14,376 nucleotides of DNA, from contig JAFGSL010000214.1 of the NCBI GenBank assembly GCA_016934645.1, forward strand, positions 1-14,376. The letters run 5' to 3'. Source of the stretch: Anaerolineae bacterium. Its GTDB lineage: Bacteria; Chloroflexota; Anaerolineae; B4-G1; SLSP01. Of this stretch, positions 1-5,731 are shown piece after piece (within the stretch, counting starts at the first letter, position 1; every line of letters begins with the position of its first letter). Made by a program: the position numbers and the translations under genes. Below the pieces are notes generated by a model. It saw only the letters and a list, made by a program, of their open reading frames with translations. It ran no database searches and was not told the origin of the DNA.

Positions 1-762
1 GTTTTCGAGATTGCGCACGCTGATCGGACTGGCGAACGCGCGCAGTTTCAGGTTTTCGGCCTGCCAGTCACGCACACGGGCAGCGTAGACGTAAGCCAGC
101 ACATCAGCCTGGGTCTCATAAACGCGATACAATTCCTGGTACGCCGCCGCGCGCAGGTCGGGGTTGGGGCTGGTGACGTAGAACGACAACTGCCCGCGCG
201 TCAACTCCTTCTCCTCGCCGTCGACGGTGAGGTGGAACTTGAAGGCGTTGGTCAACATGTCGTAAAGCGTCTTGACGGCCTGGATGCCGTTGACGTCCTT
301 GATGTTGATAATCTTCTCCTCGGCTTCGCTGAGCGTGTGCGGCTTGAAGAGGCGCAGGCTTTCCAGGTAGTAACGCACATCACCGCTATGCGCCATCAAC
401 CGCGCCGCCGCATCGTCGTCCAACGCCTTCCACCACAGCTCGAAGAAGAGCGTGCGGTTTTGTACATCGGCGATGAACTGTTGCACGCGCCCGCGAAAAG
501 CCAGCGCATCCTGATTGGCGATGTCTTCCGAGAACCAGAGATAGGCATAAGCGATCAACCGTCCCGCGTCGGCGTAGAGTTGTTCGTAACGGGCAAGAAG
601 ATCGAGAAAAGTATCTTCGGCCATATCAGGCGCGAGCTGATCGCGCAGGGCTTCCACCTCACCGAGGCGAGTCTCCATATCCACAAAATGCTGTTCCACC
701 TCCGGCGTTCCGACCGGCGCAAGCAAATCATCCAATCTCCAGCGTTGGGGCTCGTATGTCAT
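1..762 (-). CDS. M3-family oligoendopeptidase F, N-terminal part (3'-partial)
   Basis: The minus strand is open from position 762 to the left edge, exactly 254 codons, so the C-terminal end lies outside the window. The protein starts MTYEPQRWRLDDLLA, the usual opening of PepF-type M3 oligoendopeptidases, cytoplasmic zinc metallopeptidases that cleave short peptides. The visible part is the helical N-terminal lobe: an ANRL-like segment (GRLIAYAYLWFSEDIANQ, about residues 67-84) followed by NRTLFFELWWKALDDDAA and a KPHTLSEAEEKIINIKDVNG stretch, all typical of the family. The HExxH zinc site must lie beyond the left edge and cannot be checked. The ATG at 762 has a strong AAGGAGG ribosome site 7 nt upstream, which fixes the start. 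It is the last gene of a five-gene minus-strand cluster. The plus-strand open frame over 232-852 is an antisense shadow. Confidence 0.93.
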   Translation of the reverse strand, partial: MTYEPQRWRLDDLLAPVGTPEVEQHFVDMETRLGEVEALRDQLAPDMAEDTFLDLLARYEQLYADAGRLIAYAYLWFSEDIANQDALAFRGRVQQFIADVQNRTLFFELWWKALDDDAAARLMAHSGDVRYYLESLRLFKPHTLSEAEEKIINIKDVNGIQAVKTLYDMLTNAFKFHLTVDGEEKELTRGQLSFYVTSPNPDLRAAAYQELYRVYETQADVLAYVYAARVRDWQAENLKLRAFASPISVRNLEN

Positions 763-782
763 AAATATCCTCCTTCGACAAA

Positions 783-810
783 TAGTTACAGGTTGCAAGT
801 TGAAAGTTAC
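783..810. repeat. Degenerate 7-nt-period tandem array A (AGTT type)
   Basis: Four consecutive heptamers on the plus strand read TAGTTAC, AGGTTGC, AAGTTGA and AAGTTAC. All share the G-T-T core in phase. The array fills most of the 59-bp gap between the oligoendopeptidase start and the end of the membrane protein gene. It is not coding. Similar 7-nt-period arrays of different sequence occur at the next three gene junctions of this cluster. Confidence 0.7.
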
Positions 811-821
811 AAAAACTGTGC

Positions 822-1217
822 TCAGGCCTTCTTCTTAAACAGCCGATCATAACCGGCCAGGAGCGCGACAAGCACGAGAAAGATAAGGGTCAGGAACAAG
901 TCGCGGGGCCAGAGACTGCGGGTATACGTGGAACGGTAACTCAACAGGTTCATAATCCACAAAACAGCTTGATACAACAATGCCAGGCCAAGTGTGCCAC
1001 TACTAATGCTCTTACGTCGCCAGGCAATGACTGCGGCGGCCAGAAAGATCACGCCCCATAACCCGTACACGCTCGCCAACAACGGCAGCGACAGTGAGGG
1101 CGGATACTCGGCAAGCGCGGGCGCAATGTAGACCGTCATCCCCGCGCGGAGCAAGTTTGCCGCGCCGAATGCAATCCACACTATGATGATAGCAATTACA
1201 CGCCATTTTTTAAGCAC
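822..1217 (-). CDS. Small four-TM membrane protein, function unknown
   Basis: I do not recognise a named family. From the GTG at 1217 the product is 131 aa; in the same frame a TTG at 1244 would add nine residues. Four hydrophobic stretches alternate with short charged loops: one near the N-terminus (VIAIIIVWIAFGAANLL), one around LLASVYGLWGVIFLAAAVIAW followed by RRK, one around GLALLYQAVLWIMNLL, and one near the C-terminus (LFLTLIFLVLVALLAGY). It ends in the basic tail RLFKKKA, so both ends are probably cytoplasmic. I prefer GTG 1217 because the TTG lies beside a heptamer repeat array with no ribosome site, while a TACAAT box sits just upstream of the GTG. The start remains uncertain. It lies between the broken four-helix-bundle gene and the oligoendopeptidase gene; no function can be inferred from them. 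Confidence 0.75.
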   Translation of the reverse strand: MLKKWRVIAIIIVWIAFGAANLLRAGMTVYIAPALAEYPPSLSLPLLASVYGLWGVIFLAAAVIAWRRKSISSGTLGLALLYQAVLWIMNLLSYRSTYTRSLWPRDLFLTLIFLVLVALLAGYDRLFKKKA

Positions 1218-1223
1218 AACGGC

Positions 1224-1251
1224 ATTGTACAGTAGGGCGAGCAAGATGCAA
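1224..1251 (-). promoter_or_regulatory. Weak candidate promoter for the small membrane protein
   Basis: On the minus strand TTGCAT (1251-1246) is followed after 16 nt by TACAAT (1229-1224), and the GTG at 1217 comes only 6 nt later. If real, the mRNA would be leaderless or nearly so, which fits the lack of a ribosome site. The -10 box is good and the -35 matches only in TTG. The -35 also lies inside repeat array B, so this is tentative. Confidence 0.3.
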
Positions 1252-1279
1252 GAGTCAGGATGCAGGATGCAGGATGCGG
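1245..1279. repeat. 7-nt-period tandem array B (GATGCAG type)
   Basis: Five heptamers in a row on the plus strand read GATGCAA, GAGTCAG, GATGCAG, GATGCAG and GATGCGG. It is the most regular of the four arrays here, with two perfect adjacent copies. It begins where the membrane protein gene starts and ends 2 bp before the stop codon of the four-helix-bundle gene at 1282, so it occupies essentially the whole gap. Confidence 0.8.
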
Positions 1280-1281
1280 GA

Positions 1282-1710
1282 CTAAAGTTTAGGTTTGGTG
1301 AACTCGCGTTGCTGATTGCAAGAGAGGACTAGGGCAGCGATGATTTCATCGAGCAAACGTATACGATGTTGGAGCACTTCTGCATCCAGTAGATGCCGTG
1401 CTCGATAGTACCAACCTCGAGATTCGCGGGCAGAACCTAAAGTAACACGTTGGAAATAAGCGTTATCTTTCCCGAAACCTCGGCCATGTCCTTCTTCGAG
1501 ATTCGCGCAGACTGATCCCGCGCTTCTGATCAACTGCTTAGCGATTTCTTTTCTGCGTGGGTCCGACATCCACCCGTTTGTATCCTCCCACACCAGGTCA
1601 GCCAGAAAGAGTGTTTTCGGATAAACCTGGAAGTTCCATAGCGGATCTCACTTAATGCTTTCCGGTACCTGCGCCATCCATTGCTCATAACTCTTCCATC
1701 TCTGTTCCAT
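1282..1710 (-). pseudogene. Four helix bundle protein (S23-type), interrupted by in-frame TGA
   Basis: A 143-codon frame begins at ATG 1710, preceded by a GGAGTGGGAG ribosome site, and ends with TAG at 1282. It is interrupted once, by TGA at 1650-1648 (codon 21). Both sides of the stop read as one family member: codons 1-20 start MEQRWKSYEQWMAQVPESIK and after the stop comes DPLWNFQVYPKTLFLADLVW, then WEDTNGW. The core has the signature residues of the four-helix-bundle family once named for 23S rRNA intervening-sequence proteins: SAGSVCANLEEGHGRG, then GSARESRGWYYRARHLL. The only uninterrupted open part starts at GTG 1593 (103 aa) and lacks most of helix 1, so a product from there is unlikely to fold normally. 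The first 26 bp overlap the end of the methyltransferase gene. It could be a decayed gene, a sequencing error, or a read-through stop; decay or error is the simplest view. The cellular role of this family is not established. Confidence 0.8.
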
Positions 1711-2554
1711 TTCTCCCACTCCTTCCTAATATTGCCCCTTGCTTCCTGTTTCTTTCATCCTGCATCCTACGCGCAATGAAGAAGAGATACGCGCCTTGCT
1801 CAGGGAGTGGTTCTTCGTAGTAGCGGCGCAGAAGAGCAGCAGTGAAGGCCAGGTTCCAACGCGTGGGAACAAGTAACCAGCGCCCGGTCAGCTTCTTCGC
1901 CAGGATGGAGGGCAGTCCCAGCGGATGTCCCCATTCCAGTGCGGCCAACGCTGCCGGCGAGAAGTAGCTCCACCAGCATTCCACGTGCAGTCCGGCGCGG
2001 GATAGACGCTCGATCCATTCCTCGGGCGTATTGTAGTAGCGGTGACGCGAGATACGATCGAAGAGATGGCGGTAGGCTTCGGCGAGGCTGCGCAGACGCA
2101 GCGCGTCCAATATCCGCGCCACGGAGAGAAACTGCCGGAAGTTCGGCCCCGGCACGCAGAAGTAGAAGGCGCCACCCGGTTGCAACACACGACTGACCTC
2201 GCGTACCACCGGCTCCACATCGGGAATATGCTCCAGCACAGAGTTGCTGATGACGGTGGCAAAGTGCGCGTCCGGGAAGGGCATTCGCGCACCATCGGCG
2301 TGGGTGAGGATGCGATGCGCGTCGCGGGCGCGAGCTTCGCGCAGCGGTCCTATCCACGGATCCAACCCCATGTCCAGCTTGTGAGCGAAAGCCTCGCGGT
2401 GTAACACCTCTGCGAAATGTCCGTCGCCGCATCCCAGGTCGAGTACCGGTGCGGGCATTGGAAGATCGACGTAGAAATCCGCCTCGACCGCGCGCAGCAA
2501 CGCACGAAAGGCGGGCAATTCTTGTAGTTGTTGGTAGAAGGTATCTTGTAACAT
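1685..2554 (-). CDS. Class I SAM-dependent methyltransferase (Methyltransf_11 type)
   Basis: The 289-aa product carries the standard SAM-binding fold. Motif I is VLDLGCGDGHFAEVL (about residues 37-51), an acidic residue ending the second strand follows (GLDP), the post-II region reads THADGARMPFPDAHFATVIS, and NSVLEHIPD plus SRVLQPGGAFYFCVPGPNF match the region after strand 4 and strand 5. This is the Methyltransf_11 pattern; the substrate cannot be read from sequence. The C-terminal half (HLFDRISRHRYYNTPEEW) may form the substrate lid. ATG 2554 has a GAGGTGAT ribosome site. The conserved part ends near FFIARRM (residue 264). The last 25 or so residues are encoded by a 7-nt repeat array and by the ribosome site and start of the next gene, so they look like a read-through tail, overlapping that gene by 26 bp. 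Confidence 0.88.
   Translation of the reverse strand: MLQDTFYQQLQELPAFRALLRAVEADFYVDLPMPAPVLDLGCGDGHFAEVLHREAFAHKLDMGLDPWIGPLREARARDAHRILTHADGARMPFPDAHFATVISNSVLEHIPDVEPVVREVSRVLQPGGAFYFCVPGPNFRQFLSVARILDALRLRSLAEAYRHLFDRISRHRYYNTPEEWIERLSRAGLHVECWWSYFSPAALAALEWGHPLGLPSILAKKLTGRWLLVPTRWNLAFTAALLRRYYEEPLPEQGAYLFFIARRMQDERNRKQGAILGRSGRNGTEMEEL
1734..1768. repeat. 7-nt-period tandem array D, inside the methyltransferase 3' end
   Basis: Five heptamers on the plus strand read GCCCCTT, GCTTCCT, GTTTCTT, TCATCCT and GCATCCT. Unlike the three other arrays it is translated, as part of the C-terminal tail of the methyltransferase. It is followed at once by the ribosome site of the four-helix-bundle gene, so its position relative to gene ends matches the other arrays. 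Confidence 0.65.
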
Positions 2555-2570
2555 CTAATCACCTCTGTGA

Positions 2571-2612
2571 GCAGTCAGCTTTTCGCTAATTGCTGACTGC
2601 TAATTGCTACTG
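2571..2612. repeat. 7-nt-period tandem array C with inverted repeat
   Basis: Six heptamers on the plus strand read GCAGTCA, GCTTTTC, GCTAATT, GCTGACT, GCTAATT and GCTACTG. Five begin with GCT in phase. The array covers the gap between the lipoprotein and methyltransferase genes and runs into the lipoprotein stop codon (2607-2609). It also contains a perfect 10-bp inverted repeat, AGCAGTCAGC (2570-2579) and GCTGACTGCT (2592-2601), with a 12-nt loop. No T-tract follows on either strand, so I do not call it a terminator. Confidence 0.75.
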
Positions 2613-3893
2613 TGTTGTGAATGGACACAAATCAGTCCATGTGTATGTTGGATTGGCATACCCAAAGCTGTTGAGAAAATCCAATACATCCTGTGCCTCA
2701 GACGCACGGATCGCCTCGGCGCAGGCAAGCGCCATATCCCTATGGACGGTGTGGCTGCCCCAAAAGCGCTGTGCCATCGCAACGACAGCATATCCGACGG
2801 TTCCCGGTGGGAAGTCGTCCATCAAGCGCTCATAGTAGGTTTGGGCGTTCGGTTCATTCTCCAAACGGAGCTCCAGCAGGAGCAACCGCCAATCGGTGAG
2901 AGCGGTGAACCATTGCTCTTCTTCATCACGACTGATGTGAACAGCCCAGGCTTTCAACGTTTTATCGTTATACATGCGCAGATAAGCATCAAGCGCGTAC
3001 GCGTAACGCCCGGCAAACAACGCTTCATCACCGTCACGGAAAACGTGATAACGATAAATCGCTGGCCCTGCAACGGTTGCCGTGACGGTGAACGCGCCTA
3101 CAGGTGTGGGATCGCTCCCCCAGGCCAGAGTCGTCGTCACCGAGCGCTGTGGACCAGCATCGACAGAACTGGCTCCGCCGATTCCGGCGAGAATCTGCCC
3201 ATCTTGCAACGCAAAGGTAGCATCAATGAACGTGAAAGTATCCCCGACACGTTCCTGGAAATCCCGCCCACCCCACGACCAAACGTGCAGCGTGTGCCAG
3301 CAAGTCTGCGCGCCGCACGCGATTTCGGTGTAAACCAGGTCAACCAGCTCATCTTGGGTCACATCCTCCGCGCCAACGAGATTAAGGCCAAACCACGCGC
3401 CCGGCGCGTAGGTGTAGAGCGAGCGCACTGTTCCTTCACGGCAGGTATAAATTGCCAGTACCCCTTCGGGCGGGTGGAGCTCCGCTTCAGGAGCCTGACT
3501 CGCCGGATTGACGAAAGCGACGATGCTATCCGCGATCCCGTTGCCGTCAAGATCGGCACGGACAAGCGTTTCACCGGTTGTAACCTTTGCTTCCCATTGA
3601 GCGAGCAGCGCGGGGATGCGCTTGGAATCACCACCCTCGGCCAGGTAGGTGCGCAGTACCTCAGCGTAGTCGTCGAAGTTTTCCGGACGCTCCGGGAACG
3701 CGACATCGCGCCGTGCCGGGCATGGATCAATGGCGGGCGCGGATGAAGGCTGCGCCTCCACCATCGCAGGGATGGTCGTCGGCGTGTGCAGCGGCGCCCG
3801 CTCCGGGATTATGGAGGGCACGGAAGACGCAGAACGGCCACATCCGAACAGGATGCTCATCATTCCCAGGATCAAAGCCCATCGCCGCCACAT
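2607..3893 (-). CDS. Probable lipoprotein with DxDGNG repeat-like segment, function unknown
   Basis: From ATG 3893 the product is 428 aa. It opens with MWRRWALILGMMSILFGC, a basic n-region, a hydrophobic stretch and a lipobox ending in Gly-Cys (Cys18), so it is probably exported and lipid-anchored. A Ser/Pro/Thr-rich linker follows. Residues about 111-124 hold VRADLDGNGIADSI, a DxDGNG calcium-loop pattern as in FG-GAP/VCBS-type repeats, and GAEDVTQDELVDLVYTEIAC then looks like a second degenerate copy, followed by LHVWSWGG. The C-terminal part (AGRYAYALDAYLRMYNDKTL onwards) is helical and could be TPR-like. An in-frame upstream start at 3935 would add 14 residues before the signal peptide. 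I prefer 3893 because a TATACT box lies 7 nt upstream of it and would not transcribe the longer form. It diverges from the seven-gene plus operon. Confidence 0.82.
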   Translation of the reverse strand: MWRRWALILGMMSILFGCGRSASSVPSIIPERAPLHTPTTIPAMVEAQPSSAPAIDPCPARRDVAFPERPENFDDYAEVLRTYLAEGGDSKRIPALLAQWEAKVTTGETLVRADLDGNGIADSIVAFVNPASQAPEAELHPPEGVLAIYTCREGTVRSLYTYAPGAWFGLNLVGAEDVTQDELVDLVYTEIACGAQTCWHTLHVWSWGGRDFQERVGDTFTFIDATFALQDGQILAGIGGASSVDAGPQRSVTTTLAWGSDPTPVGAFTVTATVAGPAIYRYHVFRDGDEALFAGRYAYALDAYLRMYNDKTLKAWAVHISRDEEEQWFTALTDWRLLLLELRLENEPNAQTYYERLMDDFPPGTVGYAVVAMAQRFWGSHTVHRDMALACAEAIRASEAQDVLDFLNSFGYANPTYTWTDLCPFTTQ

Positions 3894-3900
3894 AGGCTCT

Positions 3901-3928
3901 AGTATAACCGCCGTACGACGAACGGCAA
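3901..3928 (-). promoter_or_regulatory. Candidate promoter for the lipoprotein gene, nearly leaderless
   Basis: On the minus strand TTGCCG (3928-3923) is separated by 16 nt from TATACT (3906-3901). Only 7 nt lie between the -10 box and the ATG at 3893, so transcription would start at or next to the start codon. No ribosome site is visible before that ATG, which agrees with leaderless translation. Confidence 0.45.
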
Positions 3929-3989
3929 CCGCCATTTGTCAAGCCAATCGCACTCAATTCGGTAACATTTCGCGTGACCTGAAGCCTAT

Positions 3990-4018
3990 TTGCACATACT
4001 TCTGCGTTGTGATACAAT
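3990..4018 (+). promoter_or_regulatory. Candidate promoter of the seven-gene plus operon
   Basis: TTGCAC (3990-3995), a 17-nt spacer, and TACAAT (4013-4018) give a plausible sigma-70-type promoter about 80 bp before the first start codon. The -10 matches the consensus in five positions; the -35 only in TTG. Its orientation and place between divergent genes support it. Its -10 box overlaps an inverted repeat. Confidence 0.45.
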
Positions 4019-4048
4019 AACTTTATCTACGTCTAATATTAGTTATTG
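4015..4048. promoter_or_regulatory. Inverted repeat over the -10 box, candidate operator
   Basis: CAATAACT (4015-4022) is the exact reverse complement of AGTTATTG (4041-4048), with 18 nt between. The left arm overlaps the TACAAT box and the right arm lies about 20 nt into the expected transcript. The spacer itself contains the 10-bp palindrome CTAATATTAG (4033-4042), which overlaps the right arm by 2 nt. A dimeric repressor site is the simplest reading. No regulator gene is in the window. Confidence 0.35.
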
Positions 4049-4089
4049 ACAGGGGCGCGGCACGTATCGCAAAGTAAACAATGGAAGGA

Positions 4090-4105
4090 ATACTCAATGG
4101 AGTAT
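4090..4105 (+). promoter_or_regulatory. Small hairpin with the start codon in its loop
   Basis: ATACTC (4090-4095) pairs perfectly with GAGTAT (4100-4105) across a four-base loop AATG that contains the ATG at 4097-4099. The ribosome site AAGGAA runs into the left arm. Such a structure could tune translation of the first operon gene; a 6-bp A/T-rich stem is weak and may be chance. Confidence 0.3.
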
Positions 4106-4345
4106 GAACACGTCCCCCCAGAACAGATCGAGCGGTGGGCAACCGCGATTCGAGAACGCGGCCTTGCAGATGTGGCGCTTCCGTTCCTGAGCGTGCTTCA
4201 GGCGTGGGGATTTGTGGGCGGACAAATGTTGTGGATGTTGGCCCCCTTTTTCGGTGAAAACCTCGCATTGTTCGCCGAGGCGCTGGAACAACCGGAAACG
4301 CTACGCCAGCTTGAGGACAACTTACGCGCGGGTGAGGTGCGGTAG
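4097..4345 (+). CDS. Small conserved-looking hydrophobic protein, first gene of operon
   Basis: This 82-aa product has no function I can name. It starts MEYEHVPPEQIERWATAIRE, an acidic/amphipathic helix. It then has an uncharged stretch of about 27 residues (26-52) including FLSVLQAWGFVGGQMLWMLA, and ends with a helix rich in Glu and Leu (FAEALEQPETLRQLEDNL). The middle could insert into or lie on the membrane, in line with the membrane proteins encoded next. The ATG at 4097 has AAGGAA 7 nt upstream. A TTG at 4046 in frame would add 17 residues but has no ribosome site and would start inside the putative operator, so I reject it. The stop TAG ends at 4345 and the next gene starts at 4346 with no gap. 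I recall similar small proteins beside GlmL-type operons in Chloroflexota, but cannot verify this here. Confidence 0.8.
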   Translation: MEYEHVPPEQIERWATAIRERGLADVALPFLSVLQAWGFVGGQMLWMLAPFFGENLALFAEALEQPETLRQLEDNLRAGEVR

Positions 4346-5113
4346 ATGATAAACCAGACCCTGATGCAGATGATGGCCCTGGGGCTTGTCCTGGTGGCTG
4401 CGATTACCTTTGCGATCTACGGGATGCGCTATCGTAACCAGTCACCGCCAACGGGCTCGGTTTCAGTCTTCCCTTCTCTGGCTGACGAGGTTGGGCGTGT
4501 GGCCGAAGAAGGTGCGTCCATCCACGTTGCGCTCGGCAACGGCAGCCTCATCGGCGAGGACGCAATGACCTCCGTGGCGGCGCTGCAAGGCTTGAACGCG
4601 TTGATCGACTTGTCGGCAGTCTACGACACCCCCCCGCTTATCACCACTAGTGACCCCACACTCTATCTGCTGGCAGGTGATTGGATGCGGCGCGCGTATA
4701 CGCGCCTTGGCAGCGCTGATCTCTACAAATCGGCGGCAGTGCAGTTCACGGCAACTTCGCCCGTCACGTATGCGGCGATGACGGCGACTTACGTTTCCGA
4801 TAGTGGAATCAGCTCAAACATCATCTTAGGGGCCATCACCCAAGAGGCTACCCTATTGACAACCGCTGCCGAAAAGCGCGGCATCCACTCCTCCGGTGGT
4901 ACAACATTACCTCAGGGCCTAGGCGCATTATACCCGGCCCTGGATCAGGAACAGTTGATCATGGGTGAGGATATGTTTGCCGGCAGCGCGGCAGTGTCGC
5001 AAAGTTCTGCGGGATCAGCAAGCCTATGGACGCAGAATGTATTGCGCTGGTTGGTGATTGCCGGTATCCTCGGCGGGGCTTTGATCTCGCTCGCCGGGTT
5101 AGGAGGAACCTAG
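4346..5113 (+). CDS. DUF6754-like membrane protein with two terminal TM helices
   Basis: The 255-aa product has one TM helix near the N-terminus (residues 8-26, MQMMALGLVLVAAITFAIY) and one near the C-terminus (about 232-250, VLRWLVIAGILGGALISLA). The roughly 200 residues between them form a soluble alpha/beta domain. This domain contains IHVALGNGSLIGEDAMTSVA (59-78), DTPPLITTSDPTLYLLAGD (94-112), SNIILGAITQEATLL (157-171) and LIMGEDMFAG (204-213). The pattern fits what I remember of DUF6754, a family of unknown function; the family name is from memory. With both helices as anchors the domain faces one side of the membrane. It starts at ATG 4346 directly after the previous stop, with GAGGTG upstream inside the previous gene, which suggests translational coupling. 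The next gene starts at 5114 with no gap. Confidence 0.82.
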   Translation: MINQTLMQMMALGLVLVAAITFAIYGMRYRNQSPPTGSVSVFPSLADEVGRVAEEGASIHVALGNGSLIGEDAMTSVAALQGLNALIDLSAVYDTPPLITTSDPTLYLLAGDWMRRAYTRLGSADLYKSAAVQFTATSPVTYAAMTATYVSDSGISSNIILGAITQEATLLTTAAEKRGIHSSGGTTLPQGLGALYPALDQEQLIMGEDMFAGSAAVSQSSAGSASLWTQNVLRWLVIAGILGGALISLAGLGGT

Positions 5114-5731
5114 ATGTTCAAGCGCTTTCTCCCAACAATTATGGCGATGCTGGCAGGTATCCTGATCCTGCTTGGCTACCTTTTGCCCCTGGACTTTCTT
5201 GTAACACTGCGTGATGTGATTTTGCTGCGCTGGGCCATGATTTTAGCCGCCTTCGCCCTGATCGTCGCCTATCTAAATCTGGTGTTCGTCCACCTTCTAC
5301 GACTGACCAGTGCCCGGAAAAAGAAGTTCACCAGTCTGCTAGTAGTCCTGTCGGCGATCGGCACGCTGATACTGGTACTCGTGCAAGGTGCCGAAGGAGC
5401 CTGGACGCAGCAGGTGCTCAGCGCAGTGTTGATTCCTGGTGAATCCGCGCTTCTGGCACTGACCGCAGTGACATTGATTGTGGCGGGGATGCGCATCTTA
5501 CGCGCACGGCGCACGGCGGGGGCGGTCATCTTCGTAATTGCAGCGGGCATTATCCTGCTGACGACCGTCGCTTACAGTGTATATCCGCGCGTTTTCGTCG
5601 TGCTCCGGGAGGGAGTCAACACCCTGGCAACAGCGGGGATGCGCGGACTCGTGATGGGAGTCGCCCTGGGCGTCACATTAACCGCCTTGCGGATTCTCTT
5701 AGGCATTGACCGGCCGCACAGCGATGAGTGA
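5114..5731 (+). CDS. Six-TM membrane protein, function unknown
   Basis: The 205-aa product is almost entirely membrane-embedded. Hydrophobic helices lie at roughly residues 7-26, 39-62, 72-91, 109-128, 132-152 and 172-195. Basic loops after helices 2 (SARKKK) and 4 (RARR) suggest cytoplasmic loops and both ends in the cytoplasm. No catalytic or transport motif is visible and I do not recognise the family. A GGAGGAA ribosome site lies just ahead of ATG 5114. It overlaps the zinc-ribbon gene by 4 nt (GTGA, 5728-5731), so the two are probably translated together. It shares size and helix number, but no obvious sequence similarity, with the second six-TM protein of the operon at 8903-9586. Confidence 0.8.
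   Translation: MFKRFLPTIMAMLAGILILLGYLLPLDFLVTLRDVILLRWAMILAAFALIVAYLNLVFVHLLRLTSARKKKFTSLLVVLSAIGTLILVLVQGAEGAWTQQVLSAVLIPGESALLALTAVTLIVAGMRILRARRTAGAVIFVIAAGIILLTTVAYSVYPRVFVVLREGVNTLATAGMRGLVMGVALGVTLTALRILLGIDRPHSDE

Noticed and set aside
232..852. Plus-strand open frame opposite the oligoendopeptidase
   Set aside because: The minus strand encodes a clear PepF N-terminal region with a strong ribosome site; this frame is its shadow.
2570..2601. 10-bp inverted repeat as intrinsic terminator after the lipoprotein gene
   Set aside because: No T-tract on either side, and the dyad arises from the GCT-heptamer array, so it is recorded as part of that repeat.
783..2612. Heptamer arrays as a CRISPR or VNTR minisatellite
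   Set aside because: Units are 7 nt, degenerate and without spacers; each array has only 4-6 units.
2604..3746. Plus-strand open frame of 380 codons opposite the lipoprotein gene
   Set aside because: The minus frame has a signal peptide, lipobox and DxDGNG segment; the plus frame has an Arg-rich, patternless translation and no ribosome site.
3937..3942. Perfect TTGACA on the minus strand upstream of the lipoprotein gene
   Set aside because: There is no acceptable -10 at 16-18 nt; the TATACT box lies 30 nt away, so TTGCCG at 3928-3923 is the better partner.
4046..4051. TTGACA on the plus strand before the first operon gene
   Set aside because: No -10-like hexamer at 16-18 nt downstream (the region reads GCAAAG); it is part of the inverted repeat instead.
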